Source: Bacillota bacterium
Lineage (GTDB): Bacteria; Bacillota; Sulfobacillia; RBS10-35; JAJYVN01
Direction of reading: 5' to 3'
Assembly: GCA_021791815.1 (NCBI GenBank)
Contig: JAJYVV010000017.1
Coordinates: 1 to 40,765 of the forward strand
DNA: 40,765 nucleotides
Positions 17,991 through 28,215 of this stretch are shown piece by piece (the stretch's first letter is position 1; each line of letters opens with the position of its first letter). The position numbers and the translations under genes are program-made. The notes under the pieces were generated by a model that saw only the letters and a list, made by a program, of their open reading frames with translations, made no database searches and was not told the origin of the DNA.

Positions 17991-18896
17991 TCAGGAACCC
18001 GGGTGCCCGCGCGGCGCCAGGGCGCGCCGCACGCTCACCTCCAGGGGGGAGAGGTCCGGGCCGTCCGCGCCGCGCACGTGGAGCCGATCGCGGAGGGGGG
18101 TGGTGCGGTTGCACAGGAACCGGGGCACGCCGCTCCGGTTGGGCGAGGCCGCGTGGAAGAGGAAGGGGTGGCACAGCAGCACGTCTCCGGCCTGCGCCGT
18201 GCCCTCCACGACGCGCAGCCGGCGCCCGGCCGCGTCCCGCGCGGCGTGCTCCATGAACCGCTGCACGCGCGTGCCTCCCTCGGCCCCGCCCGGCGCCGCG
18301 CCGGTGAGCTCCGCCAGCCAGGGATGGGACGCCGCGCACTGGCGGATCCCCTCGCCCAGCTCCGTTCCATCCGGCTGCCCGTCCAGGAAATCCGCGACGA
18401 TCTGGTGCGAGCCCTCGGCGACGAGGGTCGCGCCCCCGTGGCTTCGGATGTCGGAGAAGATGCACAGGAGCAGCAGGCCCTGGTCGGGCGCGTCGACGTA
18501 GTGGCGGAAGTGCTGGCCGTCCCAGTGCCAGCCGCCCGACGGCACGTCCCAGGGCCGATCGGCCCCGAGGGCGAAGTTCACGGGCCACCAGCCCCAGCTG
18601 GCCCGCCCGCCCCGCCCCTTCCAGCGCCCCCGGCCGACCAGGTCCTCGATGGCGTCCGCCAGGCGGTCGGTGTCGCAGGCCTGGAACACGGGCGCGCTGT
18701 ATGACTCCCTCAGATGGACCAGGGGTTCCTTCCATGTCGCGGCGTCGCCCCGGAGCACGCCGCGCTCGGCCAGGCGCCCCCAGAGCCAGTCCTGCGCGGC
18801 CAGGGCCGCGGCACGGGGAAACGCCTCCTCGAGCCGCGTCCACCCGCGCTCGACGAAGTCGTCCACCTGCTCGCGCGTCAGCACCCGGAGGTCCAC
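17991..18896 (-). CDS. Phytanoyl-CoA dioxygenase-family Fe(II)/2-oxoglutarate oxygenase
   Basis: VDLRVLTREQVDDFVERGW..., GGWHWDGQHFRHYVDAPDQGLLLLCIFSDI, AGDVLLCHPFLFHAASPNRSGVPRFLCNR. Confidence 0.85.
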   Translation of the reverse strand: MDLRVLTREQVDDFVERGWTRLEEAFPRAAALAAQDWLWGRLAERGVLRGDAATWKEPLVHLRESYSAPVFQACDTDRLADAIEDLVGRGRWKGRGGRASWGWWPVNFALGADRPWDVPSGGWHWDGQHFRHYVDAPDQGLLLLCIFSDIRSHGGATLVAEGSHQIVADFLDGQPDGTELGEGIRQCAASHPWLAELTGAAPGGAEGGTRVQRFMEHAARDAAGRRLRVVEGTAQAGDVLLCHPFLFHAASPNRSGVPRFLCNRTTPLRDRLHVRGADGPDLSPLEVSVRRALAPRGHPGS

Positions 18897-19049
18897 GCGG
18901 TCCCGCCCCCCTGGTCCAGCAGTCCAGCCGGGACTCGGTACGGGACGACAGGCGCCTTCCCCTGCCCGGGGCCGGGCCGCCGGGCGGGGACGGCCCGCCC
19001 CGGCGGCGAACACGACGGCGCAAGGGGCCCGCGGGGGAGGTGGCCGGCC

Positions 19050-19898
19050 TTGATCCGGGTCGGCACCTGCGCCTGGAGCGACCACGACAACTTCTACCCG
19101 GCCGGCCTGGCCAAGACCGCCCAGATCGCGTACTACGCGCGATTCTTCCCCCTCGTGGAGGTCGACTCGTCCTTCTACCGGCCGCCGTCCGCCCGGAACT
19201 GCGCCCTCTGGACGGAGCGCACCCCGCCGGAATTCCGCTTCCACGTCAAGGCGTACCGCACCCTGACCTGGCACGACCGGGAGGCGATCCCGGACCCTCC
19301 GGCCCTGCGGAGCCTCGCCGCGCAGTTCGCCGTCGCCGTCGAGCCCATGCGCGCGGCGGGCAAGCTCGCGGCGCTGCACTTCCAGTTCCCGCCGTGGTTC
19401 CAGGCCCGGCCCGCCGAGCGCGACTACCTCGCGGCGATCCGGGAGGCGCTCCCGGAACACCGCCTGGCTGTCGAATTCCGGCACCGCTCGTGGTTTGCGG
19501 GGCCCGAGGAGACGGCCGCGTCGCTCGAACTCCTGCAGCGGCACGATCTCGTCCACACCGTCGTCGACCAGCCGCAGGTCGGCAGCGGCACCATCCCGTT
19601 CGTGCCCGCGGTCACCAGCCGCGCGCTCGCGGTCCTGCGGCTGCACGGGCGGAACGCCTCGACCTGGTACAAGCGCACGGACACGACCGGCGAGCGCTTC
19701 AAGTACCGCTACAGCCCGACCGAACTGGGCTCGTTCGTCCCACCCGTGCGCGCGCTCGCGGCCGGCGTCTCGGACGTGCACGTGCTCACCAACAACAACT
19801 ACCAGGACTCCGCCGTGCGCAACGCCGCGGAACTCGCCCAGCTGCTGGCGCTGGGCTACGAGGATCCGTGGGCGGGTGCGCCCGCGCCGCCGGCGTGA
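19050..19898 (+). CDS. DUF72 (YecE-like) family protein
   Basis: TTG start after a gggggagg RBS: IRVGTCAWSDHDNFYPAG...YYARFFPLVEVDSSFYRPPS...HVLTNNNYQDSAVRNA. Confidence 0.88.
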   Translation: MIRVGTCAWSDHDNFYPAGLAKTAQIAYYARFFPLVEVDSSFYRPPSARNCALWTERTPPEFRFHVKAYRTLTWHDREAIPDPPALRSLAAQFAVAVEPMRAAGKLAALHFQFPPWFQARPAERDYLAAIREALPEHRLAVEFRHRSWFAGPEETAASLELLQRHDLVHTVVDQPQVGSGTIPFVPAVTSRALAVLRLHGRNASTWYKRTDTTGERFKYRYSPTELGSFVPPVRALAAGVSDVHVLTNNNYQDSAVRNAAELAQLLALGYEDPWAGAPAPPA

Positions 19899-19982
19899 GC
19901 CGGCCGCGGCCGCACCGACGGCGGCCGGCAGGGGCAGGCCGCGTCCCCGCCAACGGGTACGGGCGGGGTGGGTGGGGACGGG

Positions 19983-20768
19983 ATGCGCCTTCGGGACAAG
20001 GTCGCGGTCGTCACGGGCGGCGGTTCGGGGATCGGGCGGGCCACGTGCCTCCTCTTCGCCGAGGAGGGCGCGCGGGTGGTGGTGGCCGACAGGGACGCCG
20101 GTGCGGCGCGGGACACCGTGGCCCGCATCGCGGCGGCCGGGGGTGCCCCGGCCATGGCCATCACGGTCGACGTGGCGCGGGAGGCCGAGGTGGCAGCGCT
20201 CGGCGAAGCCTGCCGGGCGCGCGTCGGGCGCGCGGACGTCCTGGTCAACGACGCCGGGGTCCGGGTGTGGGGTCCGGTGACCGAGGCGTCGGAGGACGAT
20301 TGGAACCTGATCGTCGGCGTGAACCTCCGGGGCGTCGGCCTGTGCTGCAAGCACATCATCCCGCTGATGGCCGAGGGCGGCGGCGGCAGCGTGGTCAACG
20401 TCTCCTCGGCCAACGGGGTGGTCGGCCGCTCCGGCATGGCCCTGTATGACGCGACGAAGGCGGGCGTGCTCGGCCTGACGCGCTCCATGGCCTGCGACCA
20501 CCGGGACCAGGGGATCCGCGTGAATGCCGTCCTGCCGGGTCCCACGCTGACCGACTTCCACGTCCGGCGCGCGGCCGCCGCCGGCCGGACCCTCGACGAG
20601 GCGGTGACCCGCCCGCACGCCGGAGGGCCGGGCATCCTGCGCCGCCATGCCCTGCCCCGGGAGATCGCCTTCGGCATCCTGTTCCTCGCCTCGGACGAGT
20701 CGTCGTACGTGACGGGCGCGTGCCTGCATGTCGACGGGGGGCTGTCGGCGCTGGCGCAGCGGAACTGA
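19983..20768 (+). CDS. SDR-family oxidoreductase
   Basis: MRLRDKVAVVTGGGSGIGRATCLLFAEEGARVVVADRD...NDAGVRVWG...YDATKAGVLGLTRSMA. Confidence 0.92.
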   Translation: MRLRDKVAVVTGGGSGIGRATCLLFAEEGARVVVADRDAGAARDTVARIAAAGGAPAMAITVDVAREAEVAALGEACRARVGRADVLVNDAGVRVWGPVTEASEDDWNLIVGVNLRGVGLCCKHIIPLMAEGGGGSVVNVSSANGVVGRSGMALYDATKAGVLGLTRSMACDHRDQGIRVNAVLPGPTLTDFHVRRAAAAGRTLDEAVTRPHAGGPGILRRHALPREIAFGILFLASDESSYVTGACLHVDGGLSALAQRN

Positions 20769-20793
20769 GGGGCGCGGGTGGACGGAACGGCCT

Positions 20794-21681
20794 TCAGCCG
20801 CCGCTGGGCCATGGCCCGTTCCGGATGCGCCCGTACTCCGCGGCCGTGATGGGCAGCACGGTGCCGTGCTTGAAACCGTAAGGGAAGCGGAATGCCGCGT
20901 CGGCGCGGACGAAGCGCCCACTCGCCAGGTCCTCCGCGACGAAGGGGACGTAGCCCTGCCCATCGCCGGGCACGCCGAAGAAGTCGAGCAGCAGGCACCA
21001 CCGCCCGTCGGGGAGCCGGAACGCCGTCGGCCCCTCATAGGCGGGGTGGGCGAGCTTGGCCATCTCCTCGTCGAAGGCCGGGATCCGGGTATGGGGGCCG
21101 GTCAGGGTCCGGCCGGTCTCCAGCACCACCGCGGCCGGATGGGCGTTGCTCTTCAGGAAGCGGTAGTACGCGCCCTTGTCCTCGTAGATCGCGGAATCGA
21201 TGATCCCGCCGTCGTCCTTGCGGCACAGCAGCCGCGGGGCGTCGAACGTCTCGAAGTCCCGCGTCCTCGTGTAGTAGATGGCCATGGGACCGAAGTTGTT
21301 CGAGGCGTGCGTCGACGACCAGTGGATGAGGTGATCGCCCCGCTCCCGGTCATAGATCACGTCCGGTGCCCAGAGGCAGCCGAAGTCCGCGTCGCCGAGT
21401 TGGATCCTCCGCTGGGCCGACCAGTGCACCAGATCCTCCGACGACCACATGGACAGGCACTTGCTGCCCTCGCGCGTGATCACGCCCCAGCTGCCGCGGT
21501 ACTTCGTCCGGAAGCAGTTGGCCAGGCTGAGGTCGGTCGCCAGGATGTGGAAGCGGCCCTCCGGCGTCCGGACGATGGTGGGGTCGCGGACCCCATGGTC
21601 CCCTTGGGTGCTCCACAGCACGGGACGGCCGTCGTTGACGGGTTCCCACCGGTAGCCGTCGACGCTCAGCGCGAAATGCAC
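20794..21681 (-). CDS. GH43-like glycoside hydrolase (five-bladed propeller); true start probably upstream (~21745)
   Basis: GVRDPTIVRTPEGRFHILATDLS, CLWAPDVIYDRERGDHLIHWSS. In-frame coding-like residues continue upstream (RFVLDAYLIAHFREKKTPDGEQ). Confidence 0.75.
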   Translation of the reverse strand: MHFALSVDGYRWEPVNDGRPVLWSTQGDHGVRDPTIVRTPEGRFHILATDLSLANCFRTKYRGSWGVITREGSKCLSMWSSEDLVHWSAQRRIQLGDADFGCLWAPDVIYDRERGDHLIHWSSTHASNNFGPMAIYYTRTRDFETFDAPRLLCRKDDGGIIDSAIYEDKGAYYRFLKSNAHPAAVVLETGRTLTGPHTRIPAFDEEMAKLAHPAYEGPTAFRLPDGRWCLLLDFFGVPGDGQGYVPFVAEDLASGRFVRADAAFRFPYGFKHGTVLPITAAEYGRIRNGPWPSGG

Positions 21682-21921
21682 CTGCTCGCCGTCGGGCGTC
21701 TTCTTCTCCCGGAAGTGGGCGATCAGATAGGCATCCAGGACGAAACGCCCCCTCCTGCGCCGCCAGACGACCGCGGGGGAGCCAGCGGGAGGGCACCCCC
21801 CCCGTCGTTTCGGCGACCGCGCACCGCCGTCCTCCCCGCACCGGCCCGCCTCCGTGGCGGCGCGGCGGGCCGCCCAAAGCGATAGCTACACTCTCGTTTT
21901 AGGAGCGATACTCTCGAATCC

Positions 21922-22560
21922 ATGGCGGGCAGGGCCGGGGAGCACGAGGGCAGGGGCGACCAGGCGCGCACGCGCGGCGCGCGGTCGCCTCGGCCGCGCG
22001 GGAACTGTTCCTCGATCAGGGCTACGCGGCGACCACCGTCGAGTCCATCAGCCGCCGGTCCGAAGTCCCCCCCGCCACGGTCTACCGGCTGTTCCGCTCG
22101 AAGCTCGGGATCCTGAAGGCGGTGCTGGACGCGGCCATCGCCGGGGACGACGGCCCCCTGCCCGTCCGGGACCAGGCCGGCGTCGCCGCCCTCTTCAACG
22201 GAGCCGGACGTGCACCGGCGGATCGCGGGATTCGCCCGCCTCCACGTGGCCCTCCACGGCCGAAGCGCGCCCGTCTACCGCATCCTCGCCGGCGCGGCCG
22301 GCTCCGATCCCGAGGCCGCCGCGCTGCTCGCCGAGTACAGCCGCGAACGGGACGCGGGCCAGGGCGGCATCGCGCGCTCCCTGGCCCACGACGGCGCGCT
22401 GCGGGCGGGCCTCGACGAGCGCGGTGCCGCCGACATCATCCACGCGCTCATGTCGCCCGAACTCTACCGCCTCCTGGTCTCCGAGCGGGGCTGGAGCCCC
22501 CGCCGCTATGAGCGGTGGCTGGCCGGGACCCTCGCCGACCAACTGTTGCCGCCCCGCTGA
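21922..22560 (+). CDS. TetR-family regulator, frameshifted
   Basis: ARELFLDQGYAATTVESISRRSEVPPATVYRLFRSKLGILKAVLDAAIAGDD in an alternate frame, then the 22210-22560 frame RIAGFARLHVALHGRSAPVYRILAGAAGSDPEAAALLAEYSRERDAGQGG. Confidence 0.7.
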
Positions 22561-22605
22561 ACCCCGGGCCCGGACCGGTATCCGCCCGCCGACTGGAGGG
22601 CAGAG

Positions 22606-23126
22606 CATGGCTCTCGGCACCCCGTTCGCCCAGGCGGTAGCCGGAAAGCCGCCCATCTTCGCCCATATCCTCATCCCCCACATCGTGGCCGGCGCCATCT
22701 CCCTCCTCAGCGGCGCGCTGGTGCTGCTCTCGCGCCGCGCGGGTGGAGGTCCTCTACGCCTGGGCGGTCGCAGGGCTGGTCGCCACCGCGGCCGGGCTCA
22801 CGGCGGTCCGGGGCCTTCGCGACCTGCGGGTGTTCCTGCTGGGCGTGCTCAGCCTCGCCCTGGCCGCCGTGGGGCCGTTCGCCGGGCGGCATCCCGCGGG
22901 GCGGGCCCGGCCGGGCGCCGGGGGGCTGGCCATGCCCGCGTCGTACGCGGTGCTGTGGTCCGCGTTCCTGGTGGATAACGGGAGGTTCCTGCCCCTTGTG
23001 GGCCGCCTGCCCCGGCCCGCCCGCGCGGCCCTGCCCGCCGCCGTAGCCACGCCGCTGATCGTGTGGTCCCTGCTTCGCCGCCCTTCGCCGGGGCGGACCC
23101 CGGCGGACCTGGGCCGCGCGGAATAG
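22606..23126 (+). CDS. DUF2306-like multi-pass membrane protein, frameshift or small deletion near 22740
   Basis: MALGTPFAQAVAGKPPIFAHILIPHIVAGAISLLSGALVLLSRRAG, then VEVLYAWAVAGLVATAAGLTAVRGLRDLRVFLLGVLSLAL...WSAFLVDNGRFLPL in a second frame. Confidence 0.55.
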
Positions 23127-23193
23127 CCGGGCCCCCGGCCGGGCGGGGCGGGAGCCGCGCGGGCCCCGGAGGTAGGCCGCGGGTCGGCGTCCA

Positions 23194-25356
23194 ATGCCCG
23201 TGGTCCGCCGGGGCCATCCCCGGGGGCGGAGGGGGCAGGCGCCGGTGGCGGCGGAAGCGGCCGATGAGCCGTTCGTCGAGTGGACGGCGGAGCGCGTGGA
23301 CACGGGCGGCCGGCCGATCCGGGTGCTGGTCTCCGCGCCGGATGGGATCTACGCGGCCGGCCCGGGGTGCTGCGCCCACCTCGGCCGGGACGGGCGGTGG
23401 CGACCGCTGGACGAAGCGGCCCCCATGCTGCGGGCGGGCGTGTCCGCCCTCCTCCCGGGCGCGGACGACCTGTGGGCGGCGGTCGCCGGCGGCGTCGCGG
23501 TGCTGTCCGGTTCCCGGTGGCACCTGACCGACGACACCTTCGGGGCGGGCTGGGGCGGCCCGCTGGCGCTGGCGGAACGGCCGGACGCCAGCGGCGCCCC
23601 TCTGCTGTGGGTCGGGACGTCCGCCGGGGTCCTCGCGCGCCGCGCCCTCTCGCCCGCTGGCGAGGGTCTCGCCCCCGTGGCGCGGCTGCCGGGGGCGATC
23701 CGCGCCATCGCCCCGGGGCCCGACGGCCTGCTCCTCGCCACCGACGCCGGCCTGTATGCGTGGGCGGGGGACGGGGAGCCCGCGCTGCGGCACGGCGCCC
23801 CGGCGCGCGCCCTCCTGCCCTGGCATGGCGGGTGGCTCGCGGCCACGGCGGACGGCATCGCGGGCACGGCCGCCGCGCCGCCGCAGGGCGTGCCGCCGCA
23901 GCGCGACATCCGCGGCCTGGCGGTCGACGCGGGGGGCGCGCTGTGGGCGGCCACCCCCCGCGGCCTGGTCCGCGCGGACGCGGCCGGGTGGCACTACCAC
24001 CAGGGACCGCGCTGGCTCCCGGCCGACGACGTCCTCGCCGTCGCGGCGAGCCCGGCGGGCGGCGTGTATGCGGCCACCCCGGGCGGGCTCGCGCGGCTGC
24101 GCCCCGGGGCAACGACCCTGGCGGCGCGGGCGGACGCGCTCCTGCACCGCCTGCGCACCCGGCACCTGCGGCTGGGCGCCTATGTGGAGGAGACCGTCGA
24201 CGGCCGTCCGGTGCCGTCCGACAACGACGGGCTGTGGACCGGGATGTACCTCGCGGCGGAGTGCCACCGCTTCGCCGCCACCGCGGCCGAGGACGCGCGG
24301 GCCAGCGCGGACCAGGCCTTCGCCGCGCTGGAGCGGCTGGAGGCCGTGACCACCATCCCGGGGTACCCCACCAAGGCCATCGTGGAGGCGGGCGCCGGGG
24401 ATCCGGCCGACGGGCCGTGGTATCCGAGCGCGGACGGCCGGTGGCTGTGGAAGGGCAACTGCAGCTCCGACGAGATCGTGGGCCACATGTACGGCTGCAC
24501 CCTTTATTTCGACCTGGTCGCGGACGCGGCCGGCCGGGCGCGGGTGGCGGCGCTGGTGGGACGGATCATGGGCGCCATCCTGGACAACGGCCTGCGCATC
24601 CTGGAGTTCGGCAGGCGCACCCGCTGGGGCTACTGGTATCCGGAGGCCGTGAACGGGCCGGAGTGCCGCTGGGGCGACCGCGGCCTGAACTCCCTGGAGA
24701 TCCTCTCGCACCTGCGGGTCGCGGAGCACGTGACCGGAGATCCCCGCTACGCGGAGGCCTACGCCGGGCTGGCCCTGGCGCACGGATACGCGCGGAACAC
24801 GCTGCTCTGCAAGGTCGACCTGCCCGGCCACGTCAACCACTCGGACGACGAGCTGGCGTTCCTGGCGTACGAGCCGCTCCTGCGCTACGAGCGGGATGCG
24901 GACCTCCGCGCCCTGTACCTCGAGAGCTTGCGCCGGTCCTGGGCGTTCGAGGAGCCGGAGCGCAACCCGCTGTGGAACTTCGTCTGGGCGGCCTGCGGTG
25001 GGCCGGAGGCGGCGGGCGAGGACCCGGCCCGTTGGCTCGACCCCGCCGTCCGCACGCTCCGCGAGATCCCCACCGACACCGTGGCCTGGCCGGTGGCGAA
25101 TGGCGCGCGGTGCGACGTGGCGCTCGCGCCCCGTCCCGACCGCCACGGCCACCCCGAGCTCACACGGGTGCTGCCCTACGACGAGATGGCCGTGACGCGG
25201 TGGAACGGCAACCCGTACCGGGCGGAGGCGGGGGACGCCCGAATCGAGGGGGACGGCGTCCACTTCCTCCTCCCATACTGGATGGGCAGACACCACGGCT
25301 GGATCGCGGCGCCGCGCGCGGGCGGGGACGCGGGGCGGCGGGGCTCCGAGGCCTGA
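23194..25356 (+). CDS. N-terminal beta-propeller fused to an (alpha/alpha)6-barrel-like domain, uncharacterised
   Basis: Intact 720 aa. Repeating GGALWAATPRGLVRAD, GGVYAATPGGLARLRPG blades, then DNDGLWTGMYLAAECHRFAAT...IPGYPTKAI...HMYGCTLYFDLVAD. Confidence 0.65.
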   Translation: MPVVRRGHPRGRRGQAPVAAEAADEPFVEWTAERVDTGGRPIRVLVSAPDGIYAAGPGCCAHLGRDGRWRPLDEAAPMLRAGVSALLPGADDLWAAVAGGVAVLSGSRWHLTDDTFGAGWGGPLALAERPDASGAPLLWVGTSAGVLARRALSPAGEGLAPVARLPGAIRAIAPGPDGLLLATDAGLYAWAGDGEPALRHGAPARALLPWHGGWLAATADGIAGTAAAPPQGVPPQRDIRGLAVDAGGALWAATPRGLVRADAAGWHYHQGPRWLPADDVLAVAASPAGGVYAATPGGLARLRPGATTLAARADALLHRLRTRHLRLGAYVEETVDGRPVPSDNDGLWTGMYLAAECHRFAATAAEDARASADQAFAALERLEAVTTIPGYPTKAIVEAGAGDPADGPWYPSADGRWLWKGNCSSDEIVGHMYGCTLYFDLVADAAGRARVAALVGRIMGAILDNGLRILEFGRRTRWGYWYPEAVNGPECRWGDRGLNSLEILSHLRVAEHVTGDPRYAEAYAGLALAHGYARNTLLCKVDLPGHVNHSDDELAFLAYEPLLRYERDADLRALYLESLRRSWAFEEPERNPLWNFVWAACGGPEAAGEDPARWLDPAVRTLREIPTDTVAWPVANGARCDVALAPRPDRHGHPELTRVLPYDEMAVTRWNGNPYRAEAGDARIEGDGVHFLLPYWMGRHHGWIAAPRAGGDAGRRGSEA

Positions 25357-25370
25357 GGTCGGGGCGGCCG

Positions 25371-25922
25371 TCACCGGGGACCGACGAGCCGGGCCAGGGC
25401 CCGCTGCCAGCGCTGGCGGGCGGCGCGCTGCCAACGGTAGAAGGCCTCATCCGTGACCCGCAGGTCCGGCGGGAGGTCGCGGCGCACCGCGGACCACCCC
25501 CCGTCGTCCGCCGCGAGCCTGCGCAGGAGGGCGCGCTCGCCCGGGGTCACCGCCGCGCGGGCGATGAGCCGCTCGGCCTCGATCCGGCCCTCGGCCTGTT
25601 CCAGGTCGGCGCCCGGGTCCATGGGCGGCAGGAACGACAGCAGCGCCTTCGCCTGCCAGTGCTCCTCGAGCCGCTCCGCCCGGCGCACCGCCGCCTCGAC
25701 GGCGTTGCGGACCCGGACCTCCGCCTCGGGCCCCTCGGCCCCGGGCAGCCAGCCGCACACGGCATGCTCCAGGGCGAGGACCGCCGCGGCCCGGTCGCGC
25801 CGGTCCACGAGATGGGGGAAGTGCTGGCGCACGAAGGCGGCAAGGGCGGCGTCCTCGCCGGCCAGGTGGCGCGCCCCGGCCCGCAGCAGGGCGTGGCAGA
25901 AGGGCGAGGCGCCATGCGGCAT
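25371..25922 (-). CDS. Uncharacterised alpha-helical protein
   Basis: MPHGASPFCHALLRAGARHLAGEDAALAAFVRQHFPHLVDRRDRAAAVLALEHAVCGW...VTDEAFYRWQRAARQRWQRALARLVGPR*. No clear family; may start upstream. Confidence 0.5.
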   Translation of the reverse strand: MPHGASPFCHALLRAGARHLAGEDAALAAFVRQHFPHLVDRRDRAAAVLALEHAVCGWLPGAEGPEAEVRVRNAVEAAVRRAERLEEHWQAKALLSFLPPMDPGADLEQAEGRIEAERLIARAAVTPGERALLRRLAADDGGWSAVRRDLPPDLRVTDEAFYRWQRAARQRWQRALARLVGPR

Positions 25923-26744
25923 GGATCCGGCGCCACCCGTCAGCCGCTCCCGGCCGGCCGACGCCGCCGGCCCCCACAGCGCCTCCGCGGCTTCCGAGCC
26001 TTCGGGTGGCACGGCGCCACCTCCCGCCCGAGCATAGCGGGCAGGGGCGGTGGACTTCACACCGACTTTCGGCGCCCCGCGGCGGCCGGACGGACGGACG
26101 GTGTCACGATGGGCTGCGGCGCCCGGGCGAGGAGGGATCCCCCGGACGGCGGCGTCGTGACCCATGGGCGGCGCTCCCGGGCCGGCCCGAGCGGCCGGGG
26201 CCGCGGATGCGCAACATCGGGACCGTGCTCGTGCGCACCTCCCGGACCTGCTCGCGGGCGTCCCCTGCGCCGACGTCCGCGCCCTCGTGGCCACGCCGGC
26301 GGAGCTGCGGCCGGAAATCCGGACCGGTCAGGCGGAACCCTCGGGTGCTGCGGCGACCCGCGGAGCGCGCTCGTCGCCGGGGGCCAGACCTCGGTCCAAG
26401 CGGCGGCGGACCGGGTGGGGCACGGCGGGTCGCTCATGGTGGGCCAAGGCCTCCTGCCCAGGGCTGCGGAAGCGCTGCTCTCGCCCAAGACCCTCCATCC
26501 GGCGGGACAGATCGTGTATGACGGCCACGCGGCGCCGCCGCGCCTTTTCGCGCGACAGACCCTCCTGAACGGATGCCGGGCGGAGCTGTTCGACCCGCCC
26601 CGACGCGGTGCCGTTCCTGGCCCGCACGGTGGGCGGGAAGATCATCCGGGCCGAGCCCGGCCGGGGGCCGGACGCCCCGGGTCCCTCCGGCCCTCCCTGA
26701 GCCCTGCGTGCGCGGGGCACGGCGGGCGAACCGCCCCGCGGTGG

Positions 26745-27000
26745 AGGCGCCCGATGTGCGGTGCGCCGTCGATCACGGTGCCGGTCGCGTGGGGCCGCCG
26801 CCGTCCCGGCCCGATCGTGGAGTGCGCCGGGATGTCGGTGGCGCTGGCGATGCGCACGACCAGCACGGCGAGCGCGCTCTGCAGGATCCGCAGGAGATGC
26901 CGCAGCAGGGGCGCGGGGCAACGGAGCACGAGCGGGCGCCCCAGGCGCTCCACGGCCACCGCGACGCGGCGCGGGAGACCGGAATGCTCCATCTCCACGG
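26745..27000 (-). pseudogene. Truncated serine-acetyltransferase-like (hexapeptide) fragment
   Basis: VVRIASATDIPAHSTIGPGRRRPHATGTVIDGAPHIGR resembles the CysE-type left-handed helix start, then loses similarity. Confidence 0.4.
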
Positions 27001-27045
27001 GCGAGCCCGCCCCGCCTGGGCCAGTCCCGTGGCCCGGCGCCGGCG

Positions 27046-28212
27046 TCATGCCCGCAGCCGAGCGTGCGGCTCCCCACCCGCCGCCCGGGTGGCGCGGTGC
27101 AGGGCCAGCAGCCACTCCCGCCGCGTGCGGCCCGCGGGATCGGGGATCGCGAGCGCGGGGATCCGGGCCCGGACGGCCGCCCCAATGGCGGCCGCCTCCC
27201 GCTCGCCGAGCGGCCGGTCCGGGCGCAACGTGTTGTCCGCAAACGCGCACGGCAGCCCGAGCGCCAGCAGGCCGGCGGCCGCCTCCGCCAGGGGGTGTTC
27301 CGGCCGGATGTCGGCCCAGCGGCCCCGCGCCATCAGCTCACCGGCCGGCACCACGCGGTAGCCGTGCCGGTGCAGGATCTGGAGCTGCGCGGGCAGCACG
27401 TCGACCACGGCCGGCTCCAGGCTCATGTTCAGCCCGTCCTTGGCGAAGAGGATCGCCCCGTCGAGCGCGTCCGGGTCACGCGCGAGCGTCCTGGCGAGCG
27501 GCGCCACCGCCGCGGCGGCATAGGCCCGGCGGGAGCCGCGGCGGGCCCTCCAGGCCCCGAGGTCGAAGCTCGCGCCGATCATGATGAGCCCGAGGCGCCG
27601 GTAAATGGCGAGCGTGTCGATCCCATCCGCCGTCCGGGCCACGTAGTGCGGCGGGCGGGCGACCCCCGGCCGGACTCCGAGGTGGGTGCGGCAGAGCTCC
27701 TGAAACCGGACGCAGTCGCGCTCGACTCCCGCGGCGTCCGCGTGGTGCGCGCGCCGCCCGTACACGATCCGCTCGGGCCCGAAGGCCAGGTGGCGGAAGG
27801 AGTGGTTGCCGACCTCGTGCCCCTCCTGCGCCACCCGGCGGGCGAGCAGGGGCTGGTTGGCGGCGCCGGCCCAGCGGTCCAGGCCGAAGGCCGGGTAGTG
27901 ATCGTGGCGGATCCCGTTCCACAGCGGGGTGTGCAGGGGCCCGGCGCGGTCCGGATAGTTGTCGTGGGTCCCACCGATCATGTTGAACGTGGCGCGCATG
28001 CCGTAGCGCTCCAGGGCACGCAGGATGGACTCCGTGAGGGGTTCCCCCGCGCCGGTGCGGAGTGCGGTCGGACCGTCGTCGAAGGTGATGGCGACCAGCC
28101 TCCGGCCGGCCACGGGGCACGTCCGGTCCACCCGCGGCCAGTTCGACGGCTGTGCGCCCCGCAGGCGCCGGCGGAGGAGGCGCGCGGGGGCCGAGAGGCC
28201 ATGGAGGTCCAA
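27046..28212 (-). CDS. Polysaccharide deacetylase (NodB homology) family protein
   Basis: RRLVAITFDDGPTAL, GHEVGNHSFRHLAFG, VARPPHYVARTADG. Confidence 0.88.
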   Translation of the reverse strand: MDLHGLSAPARLLRRRLRGAQPSNWPRVDRTCPVAGRRLVAITFDDGPTALRTGAGEPLTESILRALERYGMRATFNMIGGTHDNYPDRAGPLHTPLWNGIRHDHYPAFGLDRWAGAANQPLLARRVAQEGHEVGNHSFRHLAFGPERIVYGRRAHHADAAGVERDCVRFQELCRTHLGVRPGVARPPHYVARTADGIDTLAIYRRLGLIMIGASFDLGAWRARRGSRRAYAAAAVAPLARTLARDPDALDGAILFAKDGLNMSLEPAVVDVLPAQLQILHRHGYRVVPAGELMARGRWADIRPEHPLAEAAAGLLALGLPCAFADNTLRPDRPLGEREAAAIGAAVRARIPALAIPDPAGRTRREWLLALHRATRAAGGEPHARLRA

Positions 28213-28215
28213 CGC

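Noticed and set aside
17991-21038. 1015-aa minus ORF
   Set aside because: Only its C-terminal ~300 aa (phytanoyl-CoA dioxygenase) is plausible. The rest is antisense to DUF72 and SDR.
23280-27584. 1434-aa plus-strand ORF
   Set aside because: Out-of-frame shadow of the 720-aa propeller protein and of minus-strand genes. Composition is biased and it has no domains.
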